64,000 nucleotides of DNA from Planctomycetota bacterium (GTDB lineage Bacteria; Planctomycetota; Planctomycetia; Planctomycetales; Planctomycetaceae): positions 109,860 to 173,859 of the forward strand of contig JAHZKX010000023.1 of assembly GCA_022600195.1 (NCBI GenBank), read 5' to 3'. The notes beneath the pieces were generated by a model, which saw nothing but the letters and a program-made list of their open reading frames with translations, was not told where the DNA came from and ran no database searches. Both the position numbers and the translations under genes were made by a program. Of this stretch, positions 52,926-61,742 are shown piece after piece. Every line of letters starts with the position of its first letter. The stretch's first letter is position 1.

Positions 52926-53813
52926 ATGTGGTCAACATTATTTGCACAGCAGGACACCTCACAAGATCCCGTGGGGCGGGCAAGCGAGCTTTGGAAAACG
53001 ATCAACGACTATCTGGCAGCTGAAGGTACCGCTCTGGCGCTCCATATTGTTGTGGCACTGGTTATCTTCTTCGTGGGGAAATGGGTTGCCAATCTATTGA
53101 GTCGATTTTGCGTCAGATTAATGAGGCAGGCCAAAGTTGACGAAACTTTGTCACGGTTTCTGGCAAATATTATTTATGCGATCTTGATGGTTGTGGTCAT
53201 TCTGGCGGCACTGTCCGAGCTGGGCATCAACACAACATCTCTGGCTGCAATACTGGCTGCTGCGGGCTTTGCTGTAGGGATGGCACTACAGGGAACACTG
53301 GGCAATTTTGCATCCGGTGTGATGTTGATCCTGTTTAAACCTTTCAAAGTAGGTGATTTTGTCGAAGCAGGTGGCACTTCCGGAGTTGTGGAAGAGATTC
53401 AAATATTTTCCACGCATATGCGGACTGCTGATAATATTTCGATCATTGTACCTAATGCTCACATTACCGGGGGAACCATCAAGAACTATTCTCATAAAGA
53501 GACGCGGCGTATTGATCTGGTATTTGGTTGTGGATATGACGATGACCTGAAAGAGGTGAAATCATTTTTGGAACAAGCTATTCGTAGCGATGAGCGAGTT
53601 TTGTCTGATCCGGAACCAGTCGTTGCAGTGAATGAATTAGGGGATAGCAGTGTGGATTTTGTGGTGCGTCCCTGGGTTAAAAATGCAGACTACTGGACAA
53701 CCCGTTGGGATCTGATTGAGAAGATCAAACTGGGCTTCGACGAGCGTGGTTTCAACATTCCCTATCCGACTCGTGATCTTCACCTTTACAATGAAGCAGC
53801 AGGGAGTCCTTAA
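52926..53813 (+). CDS. Small-conductance mechanosensitive channel (MscS family)
   Basis: Channel of 295 residues with three predicted helices, the size of E. coli MscS. The pore helix TSLAAILAAAGFAVGMALQGTLGNFASGVMLILFKPFKVGDFVE is the family signature, with Ala/Gly packing and the LGNFASG bend. The cytoplasmic cage domain (about 165-280) contains VEEIQIFSTHMRTADN and VPNAHITGGTIKNYS. It releases solutes on hypo-osmotic shock. AGAAGGGACCCC precedes the ATG, and a very strong terminator follows. Confidence 0.95.
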   Translation: MWSTLFAQQDTSQDPVGRASELWKTINDYLAAEGTALALHIVVALVIFFVGKWVANLLSRFCVRLMRQAKVDETLSRFLANIIYAILMVVVILAALSELGINTTSLAAILAAAGFAVGMALQGTLGNFASGVMLILFKPFKVGDFVEAGGTSGVVEEIQIFSTHMRTADNISIIVPNAHITGGTIKNYSHKETRRIDLVFGCGYDDDLKEVKSFLEQAIRSDERVLSDPEPVVAVNELGDSSVDFVVRPWVKNADYWTTRWDLIEKIKLGFDERGFNIPYPTRDLHLYNEAAGSP

Positions 53814-53885
53814 ACCCAAGAATCAGTCAAACAAGAGCATTTTGAGGCTTCAAAAGCTTTTGTGACCAGTCAGTCCCGGCTTCCC

Positions 53886-53922
53886 AGCAAACTCGTCAGA
53901 AACTGACGAGTTTGCTCTTTTT
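53886..53922 (+). terminator. Rho-independent terminator of the MscS gene
   Basis: AGCAAACTCGTCAG / CTGACGAGTTTGCT is a perfect 14-bp stem with an AAA loop, followed by a T tract. Confidence 0.95.
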
Positions 53923-54214
53923 GTACTCTGCTGGAAAGTGATTTTTTGCCATTTTGTAAAACCGACAAAATGGCATGTATGTACTGGTCCATTTACTATT
54001 GTTTTAGTAGCTCAGTTCAATAATTCAGATTCATTCCACTATTCTGAGGGTTTTTGTATGTTAAGTTTCTTTAAAGTAAGACAATTACTTCAAAGAGTTA
54101 GTTATGTTGAGTGTGTTTTTTCCGTTTTATAGTTAGTTCTACGAAGTGATTGAGTCGTAGAAGGACCATAAACAACATCGCTGAGTCAGTTTCAGTAGTT
54201 AGATTCAGTGATAT

Positions 54215-54236
54215 GCCTCCATGCAGGCTTTTTTTT
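54215..54236 (+). terminator. Orphan terminator-like hairpin 1
   Basis: GCCT / AGGC stem with a 6-nt loop followed by eight T. The stem is short, but the T tract is perfect. The upstream MscS gene already has its own terminator 300 bp earlier, so this one would belong to a separate transcript. Confidence 0.5.
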
Positions 54237-54243
54237 AATAGGA

Positions 54244-54249
54244 TATAAT
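54244..54249 (+). promoter_or_regulatory. TATAAT box upstream of structured RNA 2
   Basis: Consensus -10 hexamer 8 bp after orphan terminator 1; no clear -35. It could start a transcript of about 180 nt ending at orphan terminator 2. Confidence 0.3.
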
Positions 54250-54274
54250 TAAGCTGGACTTAATATACGTAATG

Positions 54275-54300
54275 ATATCCATACGGTAATATCTATACGG
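54275..54300. repeat. Two 12-bp direct repeats
   Basis: ATATCCATACGG, two bases, ATATCTATACGG: one mismatch, 14-bp period. The spacing suits a protein bound in tandem, but no binder is known. Confidence 0.6.
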
Positions 54301-54354
54301 AAGTTAATTCCAAAAAGCAGAATGTCCCTTAGCGGTATCGTCCGTGCTCCTAAT

Positions 54355-54434
54355 ACCCGGTTGATCATTGAAGGTGGTTGATAACTCAAGCAGGCCCGAG
54401 TTGTCTTCTATTTGGTCAACCGGGTCTTTTTTTT
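54355..54434 (+). terminator. Orphan terminator 2: long multi-stem hairpin, candidate small RNA 3' end
   Basis: ACCCGGTTGATCA pairs with TGGTCAACCGGGT (13 bp, one G:U). Inside, GAAG pairs with CTTC and ATAACTC with GAGTTGT (one G:U) around a 10-nt loop. Eight T follow at once. The fold is far larger than a plain terminator needs and belongs to no gene upstream. Confidence 0.8.
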
Positions 54435-54713
54435 AATTGGAGTTTGATAAGTTATATTCCACTCAAGTTTTATATATGAGACTCGTCAGGAATTTTATTA
54501 AATATGTAACAATGAACACCATGAATTCTCAGGGCATTTGTAATTACATCAGAAATTCGTATTATATGAAGTACCTGTGACAGCTTGGATAGAGATTCGC
54601 TCCGCTTTTGTGATGTCCATTATTTGAGTCGATGAATCATTTGGCAATCTGTTGATAACTTCATTTCTTCATTTCTTTATTAATTTCATTTCTTTCACAG
54701 TACTAGAGCGACT

Positions 54714-55877
54714 ATGCAATCCCCACACCGACCGAGTTTATTACGAAAAATGAACGTTCGTAAGGTTTTGGAAGTCATCCAGGGCCAGGGAACTTTAACA
54801 CGTGCTGATGTGATGCGCTGTTCTGGAATCAGTGCACCCACTGTTTCAAAAGCGGTGAGCGCGTTACTGGATGCTGGCTTGCTGGAAGAGCGGGAAACCG
54901 CAGAATTTTCAGTAGGTCGTCCCGGAAAACTACTTCAGCTCCCGCGATTTAGTGCCCAGGTCATTGGCGTCGTTCTGGAGTGGGATTACTGCTCGGTCGT
55001 TGCTTCCGGATTGGATGGACATATACATCAAGACAAGCTGGATCGATTTAAAACTCCGAAAACCTATGCAGACTTAATTGAAACGATCTCCGGTAAAATT
55101 CAGAATCTGGTTGAGCAGCAGAAAATACCTGCTCTGGGAGTCGGAATTACAGTTCCAGGCCTGGTTAACAGTAATGATGGTCGGATCTTTTTGGCGTCGA
55201 ACCTGCATATAGTTGATGGTCAGGCTCCGGCTGTCGATATTGCCAATCAAACCAATCTGGAATGCGTGCTTGTCCAGAAATCAACTGCATTGTGTCTCTC
55301 AGAAAAGACGTATGGTGCAGGACAGGCGATGGATGATTTCATCAACCTGGATGTTGTTTCCGGATTCGGAATGGGTGTCTTCACCGGGGGACAGTTGCTG
55401 GATGGCCAGCATGGTCTGGCTGGCGAGATTGCACACATCACAGTCGAACCTGAGGAGGGGCGTGTTTGCGGTTGTGGAAATCAGGGATGCCTGGAGACCG
55501 TCGCGACTGATTTGGCATTCACCCAGAATGTTTCTCAACGCCTGGGTAAAGATTTGGATTTTGATGCGATTCAAGAACTGGTCAAGCAGGGCGAAATCGA
55601 TGTGACTCCAGAGTTGGATCGAACAATCGAATTTCTGGCAATCGGTGTGGCAGCGGCGATTAATATCTTTAATCCCTCGAACATCTTTATCACATCGCGA
55701 TTATTTGATCTTCGCGATGATGTGTTTGACAAGATGACGCAAATGGCCAAAAGCCGGGCATTGAGACCTTCCGCCAGCTCTTGTGAGATTGAGCCTTCCA
55801 AAGGGAACAAATATCTGGGAGCCGTCGCTGGTATTATTAATCATCTGGCGAATGGTTTGGGACCACGCCTGAGTTAA
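54714..55877 (+). CDS. ROK-family transcriptional regulator (NagC/XylR type)
   Basis: Sugar-responsive repressor of 387 residues. A winged-helix DNA-binding domain (about 10-72; GTLTRADVMRCSGISAPTVSKAVSALLDAGLLEE) is followed by a ROK sugar-kinase-like domain: GVGITVPGLV, then GLAGEIAHITVEPEEGRVCGCGNQGCLETVAT. The latter is the ROK signature with the CGCGxxGCLE zinc site and the His that binds zinc. GxGxxxG-type kinase residues are partly kept (VSGFGMGVFTGGQLL). The long pyrimidine-rich leader has no Shine-Dalgarno. It likely controls sugar use; no sugar operon is adjacent, and the DinB-like gene downstream is unrelated in function. Confidence 0.92.
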   Translation: MQSPHRPSLLRKMNVRKVLEVIQGQGTLTRADVMRCSGISAPTVSKAVSALLDAGLLEERETAEFSVGRPGKLLQLPRFSAQVIGVVLEWDYCSVVASGLDGHIHQDKLDRFKTPKTYADLIETISGKIQNLVEQQKIPALGVGITVPGLVNSNDGRIFLASNLHIVDGQAPAVDIANQTNLECVLVQKSTALCLSEKTYGAGQAMDDFINLDVVSGFGMGVFTGGQLLDGQHGLAGEIAHITVEPEEGRVCGCGNQGCLETVATDLAFTQNVSQRLGKDLDFDAIQELVKQGEIDVTPELDRTIEFLAIGVAAAINIFNPSNIFITSRLFDLRDDVFDKMTQMAKSRALRPSASSCEIEPSKGNKYLGAVAGIINHLANGLGPRLS

Positions 55878-55914
55878 TATGAATGCGGGTTGGTTCAGCT
55901 AAGAAAGCAGAACG

Positions 55915-56439
55915 ATGCCACCTTCTGCAGAGGACATCTCTCGTGAATTCATTCAAGAGTCGGTTCATTTACTCCAGCAATCAGCAGGAAAAATCAACCA
56001 CTGTCTGAATCAGCTTGATTCCGATCAAATCTGGTGGCGTCCCAAGCCGGAACTCAATAGCATTGGGAATCTGATTTTGCATCTGTGTGGCAACCTGAAG
56101 CAGTGGGCAGTCTGCGGAATTACGGGTTCAGTTGATGAGCGTCAACGATCACAGGAATTCCGTGCGGATGTCAAAGTTTCGCGGGACGATTTACAATCGC
56201 TGATGCATCGCACTATCGAACAGGCCTGTCAGGCCATGCAGTCTCTTTCTGCGCCTGCTTTGTTGGAGAAGCGTGAGATTCAGGGTTTTTCTGTTTCTGT
56301 TCTGGGTGCCATTTCCCATACGGTGCCGCACTTTGTCGGGCATACTCATCAGATTATTTATCTTACCCGCCTGCAAAAAGGGGATCATTACCAATTCGAC
56401 TGGTCGCCCGATTCCGATCAAGAGGGTGTTCCCATTTAG
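55915..56439 (+). CDS. DinB-like four-helix metal protein (DUF1572 type)
   Basis: Protein of 174 residues with the DinB/YfiT four-helix-bundle pattern: IWWRPKPELNSIGNLILHLCGNLKQW in helix 2 (the first metal His is in LHL) and ISHTVPHFVGHTHQIIYLTRL in the last part (two more His). Members bind Ni/Zn and often act as thiol-dependent transferases, for example with bacillithiol or mycothiol. It sits 37 bp after the ROK gene on the same strand and may be co-transcribed. Substrate unknown. Confidence 0.82.
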   Translation: MPPSAEDISREFIQESVHLLQQSAGKINHCLNQLDSDQIWWRPKPELNSIGNLILHLCGNLKQWAVCGITGSVDERQRSQEFRADVKVSRDDLQSLMHRTIEQACQAMQSLSAPALLEKREIQGFSVSVLGAISHTVPHFVGHTHQIIYLTRLQKGDHYQFDWSPDSDQEGVPI

Positions 56440-56616
56440 CCTCAGTGAGAAAAACTCGTAATTGTCTGTCAGAGCAACTGCCACAATTGAAGGCAAGGAA
56501 TTTCGAAGATTTGACAAGAAGACTTCCTGTTTGTTTTTTGACCGTAGATAAAACGCTACAATCCTTACTGGAGTGAGTTTGTTTGTTGATGAAGTGAGAC
56601 AAAAGGCGTTGATATT

Positions 56617-58407
56617 ATGTCCCGCAAAGCAAAGCGGTCTGAAAAACAGAAAGCAAAAAAGACTGCGGCGCAACCAAAGCCGGATGTCAAGCAATCGGCT
56701 GGCAATTCAACGACGCCTGCGGCGCTGATCTCAGAGTTCCGACAAAAACGCTTTTCGGGAATGGAGCTCGGGTTTTTATCGCTGTTGCTGATCTGGTCGT
56801 TTCTGGTCGCCTGCTTTCCCATGCGAAATATGGATATCTGGTGGCATCTGCGAACAGGACAGTTGATTCTGGAACGTGGTACGGTTCCCTATTTCGACTG
56901 GTTTACGTTTGTCGATTTTGATCGACCCTGGATTGATCTGCACTGGGGTTTTCAGATTTTGGTCACCTGGTTGTACCGTTGGGGAGGCGTTGATTTACTG
57001 ATTCTGATCAAGGCGTTCTGTTTATCGCTTACCATCGGCTTTGCCTGGTATGCTGCGGGGCGATCAGTTCCTCCCTGGTGTAAAGCCTTGCTATGGATTT
57101 TGCCCGTCATTTGTATTTCCGGTCGTTCCGTCGTCCGTCCGGAAATGTTGTCGTTATTTTATTTATCCTTCTGGATGTTTGTTATCAGCTGTGTCCCCGC
57201 TCATCCCAAAATGGTCTGGCTGATACCACTGATTACATTACTCTGGGTGAATAGCCATGCCCTGTTTGTGCTGGGGTTAGTGGTCAGCGTTCTGTTTATA
57301 GCCGATCATTTGATTCGTGTGGGGGCGCAGGGACGATTTGGTTTGGAAAAACCATCGACGGCAATTTCCAGATTCACATATATCCGAGTTGGCGTGCTCA
57401 CATTATTAGCCTGTTTCCTGAATCCGTATCTGGAGCAGGGATTTTTATTTCCGTTGACTTTGTATGAAAAGTTTTCCGTCGATCAGGCGTTTTATTCGGT
57501 TCGGGTGGGAGAATTTCAGCCTCCTGTTGACTTCATCAAACGGTCTGGTTTGCAAAATTTGTACCTGTTCTCACAAGTTTTGCTAGCCGGATTAACTCTC
57601 ATGAGTTTTGTACCGCTGTTGTTAAAAAAGCAAGTGAATCCCTTTCGCATTCTGTTGTTTATTGCATTTACACATCTGGCATGGAAGGCATCGCGGAATA
57701 CCGGAATATTCTCTCTGATTTCAGGCATCATTCTCTGTGACAATATTTCTGACTGGATCCGTTTGGCAGTTCCACCGAAAGTGATATCTGCACCAGGCTC
57801 AAGGCGAGAAAATATCACTCAGACAAATGGTCTGCCTGGCATCACAATTCTCGGGAGCGGGTTTTCCGCATGCGTGTTTGTATTTCTGATAGTCAGTTTA
57901 TTTTCAGGGCATTGGAATCGCTGGGGAGGCGAAGGGAAAGTTCTGGGATTAGGCGAGCAAGAAGCGTGGTATGCACATGCTGCTTCAAAATTCGCAGGCC
58001 AGCCGGGCATGCCAAGTCGCGCTTTTGTCTCCAACATGGGCCAATCGGCTGTTTACATTTTTCATAATGGCCCCGATCGAAAAGTCTTTTTTGATGGTCG
58101 ACTGGAAGTGAATACCAAAGAGACATTTCAGCTTTACGAACAAATCAAACGGCAGATGATTGGTGGAAAGGCGGATTGGGCGTATTTGCTCCAGGATGAA
58201 GAGGGACAACGCCCGCTCATCATTCTGGATAGTCGTTCTTCCCGCAACGAAATCCGAGGCATGCTTACGAATCCGGGATGGCGGCTGGTTTTTGCGGATC
58301 AGGCAGCAGCTGTATTTCTTGATGTTCAGGCGGCAGAACGCTTGCAGCTCCCGGTTGCCGATCCAAGACCGTTGGCACAACCTCCTGGGATGCGGCTCCG
58401 CAAATAA
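56617..58407 (+). CDS. Multi-pass membrane protein, GT-C glycosyltransferase-like
   Basis: Protein of 596 residues with a Lys-rich cytoplasmic head (1-40), about ten to twelve membrane helices (about 50-450) and a soluble C-terminal domain (about 450-596). The first external loop reads MRNMDIWWHLRTGQLILERGTVPYFDWFTF; a D-x-WWHL-x-x-G pattern with a Tyr/Asp near the next helix is typical of PMT/GT39-like mannosyltransferases and of many planctomycete orphans. The later FLNPYLEQG and SRNTGIFSL segments are unassigned. It stands alone with about 180 bp on either side. A role in transferring sugar to a lipid or protein at the membrane is inferred. Confidence 0.7.
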   Translation: MSRKAKRSEKQKAKKTAAQPKPDVKQSAGNSTTPAALISEFRQKRFSGMELGFLSLLLIWSFLVACFPMRNMDIWWHLRTGQLILERGTVPYFDWFTFVDFDRPWIDLHWGFQILVTWLYRWGGVDLLILIKAFCLSLTIGFAWYAAGRSVPPWCKALLWILPVICISGRSVVRPEMLSLFYLSFWMFVISCVPAHPKMVWLIPLITLLWVNSHALFVLGLVVSVLFIADHLIRVGAQGRFGLEKPSTAISRFTYIRVGVLTLLACFLNPYLEQGFLFPLTLYEKFSVDQAFYSVRVGEFQPPVDFIKRSGLQNLYLFSQVLLAGLTLMSFVPLLLKKQVNPFRILLFIAFTHLAWKASRNTGIFSLISGIILCDNISDWIRLAVPPKVISAPGSRRENITQTNGLPGITILGSGFSACVFVFLIVSLFSGHWNRWGGEGKVLGLGEQEAWYAHAASKFAGQPGMPSRAFVSNMGQSAVYIFHNGPDRKVFFDGRLEVNTKETFQLYEQIKRQMIGGKADWAYLLQDEEGQRPLIILDSRSSRNEIRGMLTNPGWRLVFADQAAAVFLDVQAAERLQLPVADPRPLAQPPGMRLRK

Positions 58408-58585
58408 AATTGATCAGCGAGTATCCGTTCATTCCCCAATCGATCGAATTTAGGACTCCCGAGAGCGCTTTCTCTTGCAAATCGGCAAGACTCAGAGGAC
58501 ATTAGGAGAAGTCCGTTTCAGTCAATCTGTCTGCTGCTTCTGCTCGCAGGCATTTCTTTTCTATATTCGAAGTAAGGGAAACATC

Positions 58586-59986
58586 ATGAGTTATTCTCTG
58601 ATCAGAAAAAAACTGATCTGTGTGCTGGCAATGGTTTTGCTTTCACAGACACTAAATTTTGTGCAGGCACAGGAAGCACAACAACAAAAACACAAGGCTC
58701 CACTGGCAAAGCTGGACCTGAAATCAGGAGATTCGATTGTCTTTCTGGGAGACAGTATCACACATCAATGTCTCTATACTCAGTACGTGGAAGATTATTT
58801 CTATACTCGATTTCCCGAAATGCGTTTGAAATTTCATAACTCGGGTGTTGGTGGAGCCAAGGCCTGGGACGCTCTGGCCCGCTTTGATCGTGACGTGGCT
58901 GCTTATAAACCAAAGTATGTGACTGTTTTATTAGGCATGAATGACGGTCAGTATCAGCCGTTCAATGACATGATTTTTGAGACGTATTATAAAGATATGA
59001 AGGAATTGATTTCAAAAATTGAAGCAATTGGCGCTCAACCGATTCTGATGACTCCGACGATGTTTGATGCCCGGGCTGCCCGTCTGACAAAACGGAAACG
59101 AAATCCGGCTGCAATAGAATTATACAACTCAGTGCTGGCCTATTATGGAACGTGGCTGCGTGAAGTAGCTGCAGAGTCTGGCTTTGGATTCGTTGACATG
59201 TACAGCCCGCTGAATAACATTACGTTAGCAGCACGACAGAAGGACCCGACCTTCACAATTATTAAAGACGCCGTCCATCCAGATCCACCAGGTCAGGTTG
59301 TCATGGCATATGCGCTGTTATCTGACATGAACGTGCAGCGTCAGGTATCAAGAATTAACATCAGTAAAAACGCCAAAGGCAATCTGGCCGCCACAGCCAA
59401 AGGGGGCACGCTTTCAGATTTGAAGCAGACCGATGTAGGTGTTTCTTTCACCTGGTTGTCAAAAAGTTTGCCCTGGGTCGTACCAGCTGAGGCAGAACAG
59501 GGAGCAAAACTCACCAAGCTGGGACATCGAATGAGTCAGGAATCACTATCGATTCATGATTTGCCTGCCGGTCGGTATGAGCTTTCGATTGATGGTGAAC
59601 CTGTCGGCCAGTATACCAACATCGCGCTGGCACGGCATATTGAGTTGCAGAGTAATGCGAAAACTCCACAGTATCAGCAGGCAATGCAAGTGGCTCTGTT
59701 GAATAAGGAACGAAACGAGGGACCGGTAAAGAACAAACGTAACAGTTGGCGTGCCTTTCAGCGTTATGCACGCTTGAAACGCATCGTAGAAGAAAGTGGC
59801 CAGAAAAATGAACAAAATCTGGCAAAATTGAAAGCCTACGAAACTCAGCTCAAAGATCACGAAAAGACGATCAAGGAAAGCGAAGCTGCCGATTTGGCAT
59901 TGGAAGACAAGATTTTCAAGGTCAATCAACCAGTGGCTCGTAAATATGTGTTGAAAAAAGTGGTCGTGACCAGGAAGAAGAAATAA
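58586..59986 (+). CDS. Secreted SGNH/GDSL hydrolase with C-terminal coiled coil
   Basis: Esterase or deacetylase of 466 residues. The ATG (MSYSLIRKK), behind TAAGGGAAACATC, opens a signal peptide to about FVQAQE. SGNH blocks: SIVFLGDSITHQC (nucleophile Ser in GDSI), NSGVGGAKAWDAL (oxyanion Gly), VTVLLGMNDGQY (Asn of GMND) and DAVHPDPPGQVVMAYALL (Asp-x-x-His). After the catalytic domain (about 40-250) comes a beta-rich region, then a charged coiled coil (about 380-450, with repeated E/K heptads and EESGQKNEQNLAKL), ending in RKKK. The domain set suggests an enzyme tethered to, or oligomerised at, the cell envelope. A strong terminator follows. Confidence 0.88.
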   Translation: MSYSLIRKKLICVLAMVLLSQTLNFVQAQEAQQQKHKAPLAKLDLKSGDSIVFLGDSITHQCLYTQYVEDYFYTRFPEMRLKFHNSGVGGAKAWDALARFDRDVAAYKPKYVTVLLGMNDGQYQPFNDMIFETYYKDMKELISKIEAIGAQPILMTPTMFDARAARLTKRKRNPAAIELYNSVLAYYGTWLREVAAESGFGFVDMYSPLNNITLAARQKDPTFTIIKDAVHPDPPGQVVMAYALLSDMNVQRQVSRINISKNAKGNLAATAKGGTLSDLKQTDVGVSFTWLSKSLPWVVPAEAEQGAKLTKLGHRMSQESLSIHDLPAGRYELSIDGEPVGQYTNIALARHIELQSNAKTPQYQQAMQVALLNKERNEGPVKNKRNSWRAFQRYARLKRIVEESGQKNEQNLAKLKAYETQLKDHEKTIKESEAADLALEDKIFKVNQPVARKYVLKKVVVTRKKK

Positions 59987-60031
59987 CTCAACTGAGAGTT
60001 AAGTTACCAATTTTTAGAGAGCAACAAGCAG

Positions 60032-60071
60032 ACAGCCAGAAGTGATTTCACTTCTGGCTGTTATTGTTTTT
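60032..60071. terminator. Bidirectional terminator between convergent genes
   Basis: ACAGCCAGAAGTGA / TCACTTCTGGCTGT is a perfect 14-bp inverted repeat followed on the plus strand by TTATTGTTTTT. It serves the SGNH gene; on the minus strand it could also serve the antiporter gene. Confidence 0.85.
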
Positions 60072-60113
60072 ACCGCGTGGCGTAGTGGATTGATTTTGGT
60101 TTCAGATTCGTAA

Positions 60114-61550
60114 TCAGAGTAGAAACACAAAAGTCAATACCACAGAAAGTGGCAGCAGGACGGCACAGCTATAGGCCATAAACCCAAAGAAACTGGGCAT
60201 GCGAATGTTGTTCTTTTCTGCGATGGCTTTGACCATGAAGTTAGGCCCATTGCCGATATATGTCATCGCTCCCATAAAGACGGCACCGAGACTGATGGCA
60301 ACCAGCGAGACTTCATTGACACCAGCGATGGCAGGTCCGTTGGTACCTGCTGCTTTTGCCGTTTCGAAAAAGACAACATAAGTGGGGGCATTGTCCAGGA
60401 AGCTGGAGAGAACGCCTGTGGCCCAGTAAAATTTCCAGGGAGAATCAATTCCCAGCGAGGCGCCATTGACATTCAGGATTTGGACGGGGGCCTGCATACA
60501 GATAAAGATGCCAACAAACAGTGCTGCCACTTCCAGAATCGCCTCATAGTTGAAGGAGTTCTGTTTGCGAATGCTTTTGGAAGTCGTTAACAACGAGATC
60601 CCTGCGAGCAGAAACATGCAGACTTCTCGAAAAAAATGAGGAGCATGCCAGTCTGTGCCAGGAAAAGGCTTCGAAGGGTCGAGCAGTGCCACACAAAATA
60701 TGACTAACAGCAACCACAGGAAGTTAATGCCTCCTCTGAGTGCAAATGGCTCGATCGTTTCAGGAATCGCTTCGACATTTTCCTTATTTTCTTTTTTATA
60801 ACGAATTGTATCGTACAGGAAATAAATCATCAGCAGCGAAAGGTTCATCGCCAGCCACATGGGCCAGAGTGTGAGAGTCCAGGTGAAAGGCACTCCTCTG
60901 AGGAATCCCAGAAACAAGGGGGGATCGCCGATGGGAAGTAGACAGCCCCCCGTATTACAAACGACAAAAATAAAGAAAATGACGGTATGCGCAACATAGT
61001 TACGTTTTTCATTCGCTTTGAGGAGTGGTCGAATCAGTAACATCGCAGCGCCAGTGGTTCCGATAAAACTGGCGATCGCTGCACCGATGGCAATGATACC
61101 TGTATTCAGAGCAGGGCGGCCTACCAGATGGCCATTAAAGGCAATGCCGCCACTAATCACGTATAAGCTGAAAAGTAGTGCAATAAACGGAATATATTCG
61201 ACCAGCAACGCGTTTTTGAGCACCACGATGGCGGCAGGAAATCCTGGAGCCGACAGTTCATGAGTGCCATGGTCTACCACACCATGCCCGTACAAGAAGG
61301 TGTAGTAAAGTAATGTGACCAAGCCCAGGCTGACGGCTACCAGCAAGCGGTTTTTATTATGTTCCCACCACTCTTCCGTCTTATGAATTAAGGGGAGAAA
61401 TGCGATGCATAACAAGAGAGCGGCGAACGGAATGACACTGTAAAAAGCAGGTGGTTCTGCATGTGCATGATGATCATCGTTGGCTGCTTCTGTTGTCGCT
61501 ACTAATTGTGTTGCTTCCAGTTGCGCGTGTGTATCAGCGATTAAGCTCAT
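60114..61550 (-). CDS. NhaD-type sodium:proton antiporter
   Basis: Ion transporter of 478 residues with about twelve helices, in the IT (ArsB/NhaD) superfamily. [26 protein letters not shown] is the NhaD signature, [17 protein letters not shown] is the equivalent motif in the first half and [16 protein letters not shown] its inverted counterpart. A His-rich N terminus (DDHHAHAE) may bind metal or act as a pH sensor. It exports Na+ or Li+ against protons, which suits a marine bacterium. It is monocistronic and converges on the SGNH gene. Confidence 0.9.
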   Translation of the reverse strand: MSLIADTHAQLEATQLVATTEAANDDHHAHAEPPAFYSVIPFAALLLCIAFLPLIHKTEEWWEHNKNRLLVAVSLGLVTLLYYTFLYGHGVVDHGTHELSAPGFPAAIVVLKNALLVEYIPFIALLFSLYVISGGIAFNGHLVGRPALNTGIIAIGAAIASFIGTTGAAMLLIRPLLKANEKRNYVAHTVIFFIFVVCNTGGCLLPIGDPPLFLGFLRGVPFTWTLTLWPMWLAMNLSLLMIYFLYDTIRYKKENKENVEAIPETIEPFALRGGINFLWLLLVIFCVALLDPSKPFPGTDWHAPHFFREVCMFLLAGISLLTTSKSIRKQNSFNYEAILEVAALFVGIFICMQAPVQILNVNGASLGIDSPWKFYWATGVLSSFLDNAPTYVVFFETAKAAGTNGPAIAGVNEVSLVAISLGAVFMGAMTYIGNGPNFMVKAIAEKNNIRMPSFFGFMAYSCAVLLPLSVVLTFVFLL

Positions 61551-61742
61551 CTCAATCGCCCTCCATTCTCTAGTCTCTGGGGATTAATGTATGTGGGTGA
61601 AGACTCGAAAATCCGTTTTCATTTTGGATGGTGTGTACAAAGATTGAGTCTTATGATGGCAATCTATAAAATCCTGAATTATGTCATGATCGGAGTCTCT
61701 GTACAATGTCCAGATCAGAATGATTTTAGATTGCGTTTATGA

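Larger units (their letters stand above)
53923..54713. other. Intergenic region rich in hairpins, candidate small RNAs
   Basis: About 790 bp without a gene. It holds a 10-bp inverted repeat (GCCATTTTGT 53948-53957 with ACAAAATGGC 53965-53974), an 8-bp hairpin (TTCTACGA 54137-54144 with TCGTAGAA 54155-54162), two terminator-like structures, two near-identical 12-bp direct repeats, and a run of TTCATTTC units (54658-54700) before the ROK regulator, which lacks a Shine-Dalgarno sequence. Confidence 0.6.

Noticed and set aside
53948..53974. 10-bp inverted repeat as a minus-strand terminator
   Set aside because: The minus strand is followed by A, not T, and no minus-strand gene ends here.
54360..54425. 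SRP RNA or 6S RNA at the orphan structured hairpin
   Set aside because: The GGAA-type tetraloop and AGCAG loop of SRP RNA are missing, and the ends do not pair as in 6S RNA.
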